In this document: positions 8,190-15,789 of the stretch, in pieces | Layout of the letters: every line of letters begins with the position of its first letter | Numbering within the stretch: the first letter of the stretch is position 1 | Assembly: GCA_017881915.1 (NCBI GenBank) | Contig: JADGQK010000027.1 | Coordinates: 1-33,711, forward strand | DNA: 33,711 nucleotides | DNA from: Chloroflexota bacterium | GTDB taxonomy: Bacteria > Chloroflexota > Limnocylindria > Limnocylindrales > CSP1-4 | Direction of reading: 5' to 3' | The notes under the pieces: generated by a model | Told to the model about the DNA's origin: nothing | Database searches by the model: none | What the model saw: the letters and a program-made list of their open reading frames with translations, nothing else | Position numbers and translations under genes: made by a program

Positions 8190-9445
8190 GCGCCACAGTC
8201 TCGCGAGTCGCGTACCGCGCCCGATCTTCGGTCGTCGCCTGGGGGATGTGGGCGACCTCCCTGGTCCTCGTAGCGATCAGCCTCGCGACGGTGCGAGCCG
8301 GTGGACCCAATGACCCCGGCGCCGCGCTCGTCGAGGGTGGGGCGGGGCTGATGCTAGTAACGGTGGGCGCAATCCTCGTAGGTCGGCTGCCTCACCACCT
8401 TGTTGGCTGGTTGCTCGCCTCTGGTGGCGTGGTGCTCGCCATCTCGGTTGCCACGGCCGGTCTGGCTGACTATGGGCTCAACGCGCACCCCGCGGGGTTT
8501 GAACCCTTGATCAGGAGTGTGCCCTGAGCCATCTGGCTCGCTTGGATCAACGGCTGGATCTGGGCACCGGAACTCGCCTGCCTCTTTATCCTGCTACCAC
8601 TCTTCTATCCGACCGGCCGGTTGCCCTCTCCCCGCTGGCGAGTGGTCGTCGTGATCGCGGCCGCGCTCGTCCTGGTGGGTGGCGTCGGGGCCGCATTCAG
8701 CCCGTGGATCCCCGATCCGTACCCGGTCGACAATCCCTTGATCGTCGGCGGGGTCGCCGGCGCCGTGGCCTCGTTCCTGTCCAATGTCGTCGCGACCGTT
8801 CTGGTCGTGATCGGCGGAACTCTCGCGGTGACCTCATTGGTCGTCCGCTACCGACGAGCGGCCGTCATCGAACGAGCCCAGATTAAGTGGTTCGCAGCGG
8901 TGGCGATGGTTACCGCGTTGGGCGGTATCGCCAACATCGCCGCCTACACTGCGAGCGGTGCGGCCGCCCCGATGGGCGCCCTGGGCGTCCTGAATACCAT
9001 CTCTGGTTTCGTCATCTACAGTGGCCTGGCGTTGCTGCCGGTGGCCATCGGCGTCGCCATCCTGCGCTACCGCCTCTATGAGATCGACCGGCTCGTCAGT
9101 CGGACGATCAGCTGGGCGCTGATGACGCTCATCCTGGGTGGCCTGTTCGTGACCGCCATCCTCGTGGCGCAGGCGGTACTAGCCCCGTTCACGGGCTCGA
9201 ATGCGCTGGCCGTGGCGGGCTCGACTCTCCTCGTCTTCGCGCTCTTCGCGCCGATCCGGCAGCGGGTCCAGCGCCTGGTTGACCGGCGCTTCAACCGGTC
9301 CCGCTACGACGCCGAGCGGACCGTCGCGGCCTTTGCCGGGCGTTTGCGCGACGAGGTCGATCTCGAGCAGCTCCGATCCGAGATCCTTTCGACCGTCAGC
9401 GCAGCCGTCGAGCCGAGCTCGGTGTCGCTCTGGCTGCGCGATTAG
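8174..9445 (+). pseudogene. Multi-pass membrane protein of the same family, copy 3, interrupted by one in-frame TGA
   Basis: The frame from GTG 8174 to the stop at 9443-9445 keeps every family block: LVGWLLASGG, YPTGRLPSPRWR, RYRRAAVIERAQIKWF, RYRLYEIDRLVSRTI, SNALAVAGSTLL, QRLVDRRFNRSRYDAERT, VEPSSVSLWLR. A single TGA at 8525-8527 (codon 118) breaks it. The homologous position is Gly (GGA-like) in copy 1 and Asn in copy 2, so one base change could explain it. There is no frameshift and no second stop. Just before the TGA is a seven-residue insertion (AGFEPLI) absent from the other copies. TGA ends the neighbouring genes, so it is a stop here. This is either a young nonsense mutation, a sequencing error, or two separately translated halves. 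Confidence 0.75.
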
Positions 9446-9472
9446 CCGACCTTGATGAGGCAACCGGCGTGA

Positions 9473-9580
9473 TTATCCTCAGCGGACGAGGTTGACCCCG
9501 AGCACCTTCGGGTGGAGATCCTCGCTGCCGTGGCTAGTGCCGTGGAGCCGACCCCTGTTTCGCTATGGCTGAGGGAGTGA
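9473..9580 (+). pseudogene. Orphan C-terminal fragment of the same membrane-protein family
   Basis: After a stop at 9470-9472, the frame reads DEVDPEHLRVEILAAVASAV followed by EPTPVSLWLRE and a stop at 9578-9580. It aligns with the last 30-odd residues of the three tandem copies (DEVDF-x-RLR-x-EIL ... VEP-x-x-VSLWLR). Nothing upstream between 9446 and 9472 belongs to the family. It is the relic of a fourth copy, left by deletion within the array. The fragment keeps sense despite having no start, so the deletion may be fairly recent. Confidence 0.7.
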
Positions 9581-9767
9581 CGTCCGGCGCAATGGTGGGC
9601 GTCCACGGGCCCGGGATCACACTCGGTTGGGTCCCGGGATCGCCGCGATGTTGAAACGGGCCGCTATCGTTGGTTTCCCGCTCAGACTGCAAGCGGTCAT
9701 GCTCATGCCGCTACAGTTGGTCGCGATGCAGCGGGCCATCCCGATGCCGAAGTCATAGGGGAAGACG

Positions 9768-10154
9768 ATGCTCCAAGACTCCAGCGCGTTCTCAGGCTTC
9801 TCCGTCGACGACCTCCAAAAGGCCAAGACGTTCTACGCCGAGACGCTCGGACTCGAGGTCTCGGATGGCTTCGAGGCGGACACCTTGGACCTCCGCCTCC
9901 ATGGCGGTGGCCACGTGTTCATTTACCCGAAGGGGGAAGGCCACACGCCGGCGACCTTCACGATCCTCAACTTCCCGGTGGCTGACGTCGAGAAGGCGGT
10001 CGACGAACTCACGGCGGTTGGTGTGGTCTTCGAGCACTACGACATGCCAAATGGCGGCCAGGACGCCAAGGGCATCATGCGAAGAAATGGGCTGGTGGTC
10101 GCCTGGTTCAAGGACCCTGCGGGAAACATCCTGTCCGTTCTGCAGCAGCGGTAG
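9768..10154 (+). CDS. VOC (glyoxalase/bleomycin-resistance fold) family protein
   Basis: A 128-residue single-unit VOC protein. The N-terminal half has the pattern [13 protein letters not shown] and the C-terminal half ends [15 protein letters not shown], both hallmarks of the fold. These proteins are cytoplasmic dimers that bind a divalent metal or a small ligand, in roles from dioxygenase to antibiotic binding; the substrate here cannot be told. The ATG follows AGGGGA at a normal distance. It stands alone: the 187 bases upstream hold no gene, only a possible CCCGGGA/TCCCGGG hairpin near 9610-9638, and a tRNA follows. Confidence 0.9.
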   Translation: MLQDSSAFSGFSVDDLQKAKTFYAETLGLEVSDGFEADTLDLRLHGGGHVFIYPKGEGHTPATFTILNFPVADVEKAVDELTAVGVVFEHYDMPNGGQDAKGIMRRNGLVVAWFKDPAGNILSVLQQR

Positions 10155-10236
10155 TCACTCTCCCGTGGCGGCGACGCTCCGGGACGGCCCGGTGGCAATC
10201 GGCGGCTCCGAGCGCCTCAACCTGACCTGATCGCGC

Positions 10237-10242
10237 TATTCT
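10237..10242 (+). promoter_or_regulatory. -10 element of tRNA-Ser(UGA)
   Basis: TATTCT lies 8 bases before the tRNA, followed by GGCGCCC. The same TATTCT plus GGCGCCC arrangement precedes the other serine tRNA at the right edge of the window. No convincing -35 box is visible. Confidence 0.5.
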
Positions 10243-10250
10243 CGGCGCCC

Positions 10251-10340
10251 GGAGAGGTGGCAGAGCGGTCGAATGCGGCGGTCTTGAAAACCGCAGAGGG
10301 TGCAAGCCTTCCCTGGGTTCGAATCCCAGCCTCTCCGCCA
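10251..10340 (+). tRNA. tRNA-Ser (anticodon UGA)
   Basis: A complete 90-base class II tRNA. The acceptor stem is GGAGAGG paired with CCTCTCC, followed by discriminator G and an encoded CCA at 10338-10340. The anticodon loop CTTGAAA within GCGGT/ACCGC gives anticodon TGA. A long variable arm (GAGGGTGCAAGCCTTC) and a T-loop GGTTCGAATCC are present. The long variable arm and the G discriminator are serine identity features. Confidence 0.97.
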
Positions 10341-10457
10341 TGACCGGGCGGCTTCATCAGCGCAGGACCGGTACCTTCCTCGGCCGTCGCGAGTACGATT
10401 AGCGCACGACTTCGCACCGGGCAATTGACAGGCGAAGCGGAGCCTGAGGGTCCCGCG

Positions 10458-11081
10458 ATGAGCAAGGTCATCGGCGCCACGATCGCGGCGCTCGTCCTGG
10501 TCGTGGCCATGGTTGCGCCAACCCTCGCCCACACGGCGACGGTCACCTGCGAGCACATCACGCTCGGGAACGTGCCGGTGGGCGTGTCCGCCAGCCTGAC
10601 CCCGGGACCGATCACGATCACACCGCCCAACCCGACGACGTCGATCAACGGCACCTACGAGGTGCCGCCGGCTATCTACCTGATCACGTTCTCGGACGGA
10701 TTCGTGATCCCCGACAAGACCGTGCCGTCCTGCGCCTCGCAAAGCCCCCCGGCGTCGGCCAGCCCCAGCACGCCCCCGAGCTCGGCGCCGAGCGCCGGAG
10801 CCAGCTCATCGCCCAGCGCCGGAGCCAGCTCATCGCCCAGCGCGGCTCCGTCCTCGAACGGGACGCCGGGCGCCTCGTCGAGTGGAGCGGGCGGCGTCCT
10901 CGGGGCGACCGCGACGCCCCGGGCCAGGGCTCCCTCAACCGACGCGCTGGCCGCCTCGACCTCGACCGGATTAGGGGCGAGCCTGCCGTTGCTCGTGTTC
11001 TTCCTGGTGGGGATCAACATCGGCCTGATCCTGATCCTGCGCACGCCCAGCCGCCCGCATGGTCGCGGCCGTCAGGGCTGA
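10458..11081 (+). CDS. Secreted, membrane-anchored Pro/Ser-rich surface protein
   Basis: A 207-residue protein of unknown function. An N-terminal signal peptide (about 1-27, MSKVIGATIAALVLVVAM... ending near TLAH) precedes a small domain of about 65 residues with two Cys (C32 in VTCEHI and C94 in VPSCAS). Then follows a Pro/Ala/Ser-rich stalk with a duplicated GASSSPSA. The C-terminus has one membrane helix (LPLLVFFLVGINIGLILIL) and a basic Arg/Gly tail, so the domain would face outside. The ATG at 10458 is chosen because GAGGG lies before it and the signal peptide starts there; an in-frame TTG at 10425 is the alternative. It converges on the pilin gene, with a strong hairpin between them. 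Confidence 0.8.
   Translation: MSKVIGATIAALVLVVAMVAPTLAHTATVTCEHITLGNVPVGVSASLTPGPITITPPNPTTSINGTYEVPPAIYLITFSDGFVIPDKTVPSCASQSPPASASPSTPPSSAPSAGASSSPSAGASSSPSAAPSSNGTPGASSSGAGGVLGATATPRARAPSTDALAASTSTGLGASLPLLVFFLVGINIGLILILRTPSRPHGRGRQG
10791..10838 (+). repeat. Two tandem 24-bp repeats in the surface-protein stalk
   Basis: Two perfect adjacent copies of a 24-base unit starting AGCGCCGGAGCC encode SAGASSSP twice. The exact identity implies a recent duplication; the stalk length may vary among relatives. Confidence 0.9.
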
Positions 11082-11120
11082 TCGGGGCTCATCGGCCACG
11101 CGGCCCTAGCCGGGAATCAG

Positions 11121-11146
11121 GACGGGCGCCGCTGCCGGCGCCCGTC
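11121..11146. terminator. Bidirectional hairpin between convergent genes
   Basis: GACGGGCGCC and GGCGCCCGTC form a perfect 10-bp stem around a 6-base loop, 40 bases after the surface-protein stop and 22 bases after the pilin stop. There is no T-tract on either strand, so it may act as a Rho-type 3' boundary or an mRNA stabiliser rather than a classical intrinsic terminator. Confidence 0.6.
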
Positions 11147-11167
11147 AGGAACGATCGACTCCAGGCG

Positions 11168-11374
11168 TTAGACGCTGTGGCCGACGTTGCTCAGGATCTT
11201 CGAGACCTGTCCGCCGAGAAAGATCAGGGCAATGATTGCAACAATCGCGATCAGGGCGAGGATGAGTGCGTATTCTGCGAGACCCTGGCCAGAAACAGGG
11301 AGACGCCGGAGGCGCATTACAGTCGCAACCGGGCTGGATGAAAGTGCGTTGTACCAGGAGTAAAAGCGGGTCAA
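11168..11374 (-). CDS. Flp/Fap-type pilin precursor
   Basis: A 68-residue protein of the Flp family. It ends its leader with PVSG and continues QGLAEYALILALIAIVAIIA, the class III prepilin site with the conserved Glu five residues into the mature hydrophobic helix; a prepilin peptidase would cut after that Gly. The mature pilin is about 30-35 residues, typical for Flp. A near-perfect Shine-Dalgarno AAAGGAGGTGA ends about five bases before TTG 11374, so that start is preferred. GTG 11383 would lie inside the ribosome site, and a later ATG would give 49 residues with a more usual leader length. No tad assembly genes are in the window, so this is an orphan pilin here. Confidence 0.85.
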   Translation of the reverse strand: MTRFYSWYNALSSSPVATVMRLRRLPVSGQGLAEYALILALIAIVAIIALIFLGGQVSKILSNVGHSV

Positions 11375-11500
11375 AGAGTTCACCTCCTTTCTTCGAGATT
11401 CCGCAGCAGTCTAAGTGCTGACCTAGGCTAGGCGCCGAACGTTCCGGTGGTCAACAGTACCGATGGGCTAGCCGGTCCCATCCGCGTGTTCAGATTCGGA

Positions 11501-11911
11501 TCAGAAAAGCTCGGAGTGCTGGCCAGGATCCGGACGGAATCTCGCGTCAGGGCCTCCCTGTGCTGCTGCAACGGCCGAGCGAACGTGAAGCAGCGCCGCG
11601 AGGGCCACGAGCGCGCTCGACCAGATCGGGATGGTTCGGGCCACCACGTCGGGCAGGAAGATGTCCGAGACCGAACCGCTTGTTGCGCCCAGTCGCTCGG
11701 TCAAGGGCGTGAGCGGACAGACTCGATCGTTAGCCACGAACACGGCGGCCTCGATCGCCACGGCGCCAGCGGCGAGGGCAACCGTTCGGTCACGCCGTCC
11801 GAGGAGTCCGGAAGCCACGAGCCAGCCGATCGCCGACAGTTCGGCCAGGAAGACCGCGGTGTGGACCGTCTTGATCGCGGCAACCGCCAGCGGGCGCCTC
11901 TGCCTGCTCAT
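11501..11911 (-). CDS. Small uncharacterised multi-pass membrane protein
   Basis: A 136-residue protein with about three to four hydrophobic segments (about 10-34, 40-60 and 95-115). Between them lies a polar loop FVANDRVCPLTPLTERLGA followed by GSVSDIFLP. I recall this loop pattern (CPLT, ERLGA, GSV-DIFLP) from a family of uncharacterised four-helix membrane proteins; no function is known to me. The ATG at 11911 is chosen over the upstream in-frame start at 12004 because AAGGA lies seven bases before it and the upstream part is not protein-like. It is transcribed away from the trp leader. The promoter of the trp operon lies just behind it. Confidence 0.8.
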   Translation of the reverse strand: MSRQRRPLAVAAIKTVHTAVFLAELSAIGWLVASGLLGRRDRTVALAAGAVAIEAAVFVANDRVCPLTPLTERLGATSGSVSDIFLPDVVARTIPIWSSALVALAALLHVRSAVAAAQGGPDARFRPDPGQHSELF

Positions 11912-12020
11912 CAACCGATCCTTCGGCAGCCGATGGCCGGGCGCAAGTGCCGATCGGACCCAGATGCTGGAGCGCGGGCAGCCGGTGTCGAGGTTTGCCG
12001 ACACGAGGTTTGCCGCGCGG

Positions 12021-12050
12021 TTGACGTGCCCGCGCAGCGACGTCTAGACT
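12021..12050 (+). promoter_or_regulatory. Candidate sigma70-type promoter of the trp operon
   Basis: TTGACG (12021-12026) and TAGACT (12045-12050) are separated by 18 bases, 20-odd bases before the T-box leader begins. The placement fits a transcript that starts near 12058. Confidence 0.6.
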
Positions 12051-12071
12051 CTCCCGCACATCAGGAATAAT

Positions 12072-12361
12072 GGGCGATGATCGGGACGAGTACCCGTTGC
12101 GCGCCGGCACAGAGACCCGGTGGTTGGTGGAAACCGGGACGGCAGCGATGGTGAATGGACCCGGGAGCCTCCGGACCGAACGGCGAGACCAGGCGGGCTC
12201 ATCCAGTAGGCTCCGGCGCACAGCGCCAGCGATACAGGGCAGCGCCGATCGGGCACGTTTGGAGCGATCCAGGACGACTCCGTCGGTCAGAGTGCGGCAG
12301 ATTGCCGAAGGCGGGTGGTACCGCGGAAGGTTCGACCTTTCGTCCCTGGGACGAAAGGTCG
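12072..12361 (+). promoter_or_regulatory. T-box riboswitch, tryptophan type, controlling trpE
   Basis: Landmarks of a T-box leader appear in order. There is an AGTA motif at 12089-12092 and AGAGA at 12111-12115. A distal-loop-like GGTTGGTGGAA follows at 12122-12132. GTGAA directly precedes UGG at 12156-12158, the usual specifier context. The T-box core GGGTGGTACCGCGG is at 12313-12326, directly before a terminator hairpin. UGG is the Trp codon, matching the downstream trpEGD-CFB-A genes. Uncharged tRNA-Trp would pair with the specifier and the T-box bulge and so allow read-through. The variable base after UGG in the bulge is U (12319), which pairs with discriminator A or, by wobble, G. The central stem region (about 12180-12300) was not folded in detail. 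Confidence 0.9.
12333..12361 (+). terminator. T-box terminator hairpin
   Basis: CGACCTTTCGTC (12333-12344) and GACGAAAGGTCG (12350-12361) form a perfect 12-bp stem with a 5-base loop, seven bases after the T-box core. It is followed by only a weak T-rich stretch (TCTTGATT). A second hairpin, CCGGGTG/CACCCGG, lies at 12371-12387 just before the trpE ribosome site. Confidence 0.8.
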
Positions 12362-12413
12362 TCTTGATTCCCGGGTGTCGCACCCGGATCCTTCGAAGGA
12401 GCCCGCCGCAACG

Positions 12414-14072
12414 ATGAGCATGACCGACCCGCTCAGCCTGACCGAGGCAAAGCGCCTGGCCGGCGGCGCGGACACCGTGCTCCTGCGGGCGACGCGAGAC
12501 GCCGATCTCGAGACGCCGATCGGGGCCTTCCTGCGCCTCGATGACGGTGGGCCCGCCTATCTCCTGGAGTCGGTGGAGGGGGGCGAGCGGCTGGGCAGGT
12601 ACAGCTTCCTGGGCACCGGCCCACGCCGCCTGCTCGAGGTGCGCGCTGACCAGGCGACGATCCAGCGCCGCCCCCTGAGCGTGGACCGCTACGATCGCGA
12701 CCTGCCGATCGAGACGCTCGAATCGATTGATCCTCTGGCGACGCTGCGAGCATTCCTGCCCCGCCGCCGGGTGCTGCCGCTCGAGGGCATGCCCCGCTTC
12801 ACCGGGGGTGCGGTCGGGGCGCTGGCCTACGACGCTGTCAGCTCGTTCGAGCCGAGCGTGCCCCAGCCGACGGCCGACCCCGTGGGTGTCCCGACGGCGG
12901 CCTTCATCGAGTCCGACCTGGTCATCGTCTTCGACCACCTGACCCACACGATCAGCGCGATCGCTTCGCTCCACACCGAGGTGGCCGACCTGGACGGTCG
13001 TTACCGGATCGCCGAGCGGGCGATCTTCGAGGCGCTTGACCGGACCTCGCGACCCTCGCCAGGCGAGATCGCCGGAGCCGCCGCATCGGCGCGGATGGCC
13101 GGCGCGGGCGATGCACCACCGGCCGATCCAGGCCGCGATGCGGCCGCGACGAGCCTCGGTCGCGACCAGTACATCCACGCCGTGGAGGTGGCCAAGGACG
13201 CAATCGCCGCGGGCGAGGCGATCCAGGTCGTCCTGGCCCGGCGCCAGTCATTCAACCTGCCGGCCGGTCCCGACGGGCGGACGGTCGACGGGATCGGGCT
13301 GTACCGCGCCCTCCGTCGAGTGAACCCCAGCCCGTACCTGTTCTTCGTTCGGACGCCGGCGTTCGAAGTCGTGGGCGCCAGCCCCGAGCTGCTCCTCCAG
13401 GTGGAGGGCGACCGCCTCACGACGCACCCGATCGCCGGCACCCGGCCGCGCGGTTCGACACCGGCCGAGGACGAGTTGCGCAGTGAGGAGCTCCAGCGTG
13501 ACCCCAAGGAAAAGGCCGAGCACGTCATGCTCGTCGATCTCGGCCGCAACGACTTGGGCCGGGTGGCTCGGGCAGGGACCGTCCGGGTCACTAGGTACAT
13601 GGAGGTCGAGCGCTACAGCCACGTCCTCCATCTCGTCAGCCACGTCGAGGCTCGTCTCCGGCCCGAGCTTGATGCGCTCGACGCACTGCGCTCCGTCTTC
13701 CCGGCCGGGACCCTGTCGGGCGCACCGAAGGTCCGGGCGATGCAGCTGATTGCGGCTGCCGAGAACGAGCGTCGGGGGCTATACGGGGGTGCCGCGGGCT
13801 ACCTCGGCTACGACGGCAACCTCGACACAGCGATCACGATCCGGAGTGCGGTCCTGCGTGACGGGATGGCCCACGTGCACACGGGCGCCGGGATCGTGGC
13901 CGGCTCGGTCCCCGAGCGCGAGTTCGAGGAGACCGAACACAAGGCTGCCGCGATGCGCCGGGCCATCGACCTGGCCGCCGGCCGCGGGGCCGCCGCCGGC
14001 GCCGTCCCGCCCGAAGGCTCCGAGGTGGCTTCCGGCCCGGGCACGGCCGCCCCATCCGGTGTGCCGCGATGA
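12414..14072 (+). CDS. trpE: Anthranilate synthase component I
   Basis: A 552-residue cytoplasmic enzyme that makes anthranilate from chorismate, using ammonia delivered by TrpG; it is the first committed step to tryptophan. The N-terminal part holds AYLLESVEGGERLGRYSFLG, including the LLES motif that binds feedback tryptophan. The chorismate-binding half has HPIAGTRPRGSTPAEDE near 340, KEKAEHVMLVDLGRNDLGRV, YMEVERYSHVLHLVSHVEA, FPAGTLSGAPK and GYLGYDGNLDTAITIR. The length is slightly above the usual 500 because of an Ala/Gly-rich insert near 220-250 and a Pro/Ala tail. GAAGGAG lies 12 bases before the chosen ATG. The gene is first in the operon after the T-box, and its stop overlaps the trpG start. 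Confidence 0.97.
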   Translation: MSMTDPLSLTEAKRLAGGADTVLLRATRDADLETPIGAFLRLDDGGPAYLLESVEGGERLGRYSFLGTGPRRLLEVRADQATIQRRPLSVDRYDRDLPIETLESIDPLATLRAFLPRRRVLPLEGMPRFTGGAVGALAYDAVSSFEPSVPQPTADPVGVPTAAFIESDLVIVFDHLTHTISAIASLHTEVADLDGRYRIAERAIFEALDRTSRPSPGEIAGAAASARMAGAGDAPPADPGRDAAATSLGRDQYIHAVEVAKDAIAAGEAIQVVLARRQSFNLPAGPDGRTVDGIGLYRALRRVNPSPYLFFVRTPAFEVVGASPELLLQVEGDRLTTHPIAGTRPRGSTPAEDELRSEELQRDPKEKAEHVMLVDLGRNDLGRVARAGTVRVTRYMEVERYSHVLHLVSHVEARLRPELDALDALRSVFPAGTLSGAPKVRAMQLIAAAENERRGLYGGAAGYLGYDGNLDTAITIRSAVLRDGMAHVHTGAGIVAGSVPEREFEETEHKAAAMRRAIDLAAGRGAAAGAVPPEGSEVASGPGTAAPSGVPR

Positions 14073-14743
14073 TCCTCGTCATCGACAACTACGACTCGTT
14101 CACGTTCAATCTCGTCCAGGCGCTCCAGGCTGCCGGTGCCGACGTGCGGGTCGTCCGCAATGACGCGATCGACCGGGCCGGGGTCGAGGCGCTGGCGGCT
14201 GATCCTGGTGCCGACCTGCGCGGGATCGTGATCTCACCGGGTCCCGGGGATCCATCGGCGGCGGGGGTCTCGGTCGATACGATCCTGGTCGCGGCCGAGC
14301 ACTCGATCCCACTGCTCGGGGTCTGCCTCGGGATGCAGTCGATGGCCGTGGCCTTCGGCGCCACGATCGTCCGGGCCCCGACCCTGGTTCACGGTGAGGC
14401 GTCCGAGGTGAGTCACGACGGCGAAGGCCTGCTGCGCGGGCTGCCGCCCTCGTTCATGGCCGCCCGCTACCACTCCCTGGCGGTGGATCCGGCCACGATC
14501 CCGACGGAGCTCCGGGTCACGGCCGTGTGCGAGGAGGACCGGGTGGTGATGGGCCTGCGCCACGTCACGCTGCCGCTTGAGGGGGTCCAATTCCATCCAG
14601 AGTCGGTGCTCACGCCGGAGGGCCCGCACCTGTTGGCGAACTTTCTGCGCCTCGCCGGCGAGGGCGAGGCCGGCCGCCTCGACGCGGTCAGCGGCACGTT
14701 CGCGACCGGCGGGATGGCGGAGCCGAGCGGAGCCGGCCGATGA
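14069..14743 (+). CDS. trpG: Anthranilate synthase component II (glutamine amidotransferase)
   Basis: A 224-residue class I glutamine amidotransferase that releases ammonia from glutamine for TrpE. Typical motifs are present: VIDNYDSFTFNLVQ at the start, SPGPGDP for the oxyanion region, the nucleophile Cys86 in GVCLGMQ, and the catalytic pair His176 and Glu178 in FHPESV. MAARYHSLAVDP is also characteristic. Such subunits may also serve PabB in folate synthesis. The gene overlaps trpE by four bases (ATGA) and trpD by four bases, which implies coupled translation. A short Gly/Ala-rich tail (about 200-224) is extra to the family. Confidence 0.96.
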   Translation: MILVIDNYDSFTFNLVQALQAAGADVRVVRNDAIDRAGVEALAADPGADLRGIVISPGPGDPSAAGVSVDTILVAAEHSIPLLGVCLGMQSMAVAFGATIVRAPTLVHGEASEVSHDGEGLLRGLPPSFMAARYHSLAVDPATIPTELRVTAVCEEDRVVMGLRHVTLPLEGVQFHPESVLTPEGPHLLANFLRLAGEGEAGRLDAVSGTFATGGMAEPSGAGR

Positions 14744-15789
14744 GCGAGCTGGTGCGGGCGGCGCTCGCCAGGATCGTCGATGGGGGCAACCTGACGATGG
14801 ACGAGGCGCGCTCGGCGATGGGCTCGGTGATGGACGGTGAGGCAACCCCGGCCCAGCTTGCGGCGCTGCTGGTTGCCCTCCGGATGCGCGGCGAGACGAC
14901 GGCCGAGCTGGCCGGCTTCGCCGCTGCGATGCGCGCGCGGGTCCTCCGCGTGGTCGCGCCGGTCGGAGCGATCGACGTCGTCGGGACGGGCGGCGATCGG
15001 AGCGGCACGTTCAACATCTCGACGACCGCGGCCCTTGTCGTCGCCGCTGCCGGCGTGCCTGTCGCGAAGCACGGCAATCGCGCGATCACGTCGCGCTCGG
15101 GATCGGCCGACGTCCTCGACGCTCTCGGCGTTCGCACCGATCACGACGAGGTATCGGCCGCGGCGGCCCTCCGGACCGACGGCTTCGCCTTCCTGTACGC
15201 GCCAGGCTTCCATCCGGCGATGAAGCTCGCCGGGCCAACCCGGCGCGAGATCGGGGTCCGCACGGCGTTCAACCTGCTCGGCCCGCTCACCAACCCGGCC
15301 GGCGTGGCTCGCCTGATGGTCGGCGTCGGCGATTCGTCGGCCGCACCACGGGTCGCCGACGTCCTGCGGATGCTCGGCCAGGAGCGTGCAATCGTGGTCC
15401 ACGGCAGCGGGGTTGACGAGCTGCCGCTCGACGGCTCGGGCGTGATCCACGACGTCACCCCTGGGGGCGTGTCGGTCTCGATGGTCGACGTGGAGGTCCT
15501 GCGGCGCCTGGGCCTGGGCAGGGTCGCGACGGAAGCGCTTGCCGGCGGTACACCCGACGAGAATGCCGCCTTGCTCGAAGGCGTGCTGGCCGGTGCAACC
15601 GGTCCGCGCCGCGATGTTGTCCTGCTCAATGCCGCCGCCGCGTTCGTGGCCGCAGGCCGCGTCACGGATCTGGATGGTGGGGTCCGGCTGGCCGCCGCGA
15701 CGCTCGATGCCGGCGCCCCGAGGGCGCTCCTGGCCAGGTTGCGCGCCGCGAAGCAGGCTGTGGCGCCGCCCCAGGGGATGCCGGCATGA
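14740..15789 (+). CDS. trpD: Anthranilate phosphoribosyltransferase
   Basis: A 349-residue enzyme that transfers the phosphoribosyl group of PRPP to anthranilate. The PRPP loop [16 protein letters not shown] appears near residue 80-95, followed by [34 protein letters not shown] and [19 protein letters not shown], all family signatures. The length matches the normal 330-350. The start overlaps trpG (ATGA) and the end overlaps the trpC-F-B fusion gene (ATGA). Confidence 0.97.
   Translation: MSELVRAALARIVDGGNLTMDEARSAMGSVMDGEATPAQLAALLVALRMRGETTAELAGFAAAMRARVLRVVAPVGAIDVVGTGGDRSGTFNISTTAALVVAAAGVPVAKHGNRAITSRSGSADVLDALGVRTDHDEVSAAAALRTDGFAFLYAPGFHPAMKLAGPTRREIGVRTAFNLLGPLTNPAGVARLMVGVGDSSAAPRVADVLRMLGQERAIVVHGSGVDELPLDGSGVIHDVTPGGVSVSMVDVEVLRRLGLGRVATEALAGGTPDENAALLEGVLAGATGPRRDVVLLNAAAAFVAAGRVTDLDGGVRLAAATLDAGAPRALLARLRAAKQAVAPPQGMPA

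Noticed and set aside
8525-8527. TGA read as selenocysteine or as Trp in copy 3
   Set aside because: No selenocysteine hairpin or redox context is seen, the paralogues have Gly/Asn there, and TGA is the normal stop of neighbouring genes.
9606-9640. A terminator between the membrane-protein array and the VOC gene
   Set aside because: CCCGGGA/TCCCGGG could pair, but the loop is 15-odd bases with no T-tract, so the evidence is too weak to annotate.
11790-13178. A 462-codon minus-strand frame over the T-box and trpE
   Set aside because: It crosses the T-box leader and is antisense to trpE; its composition is that of a shadow frame.
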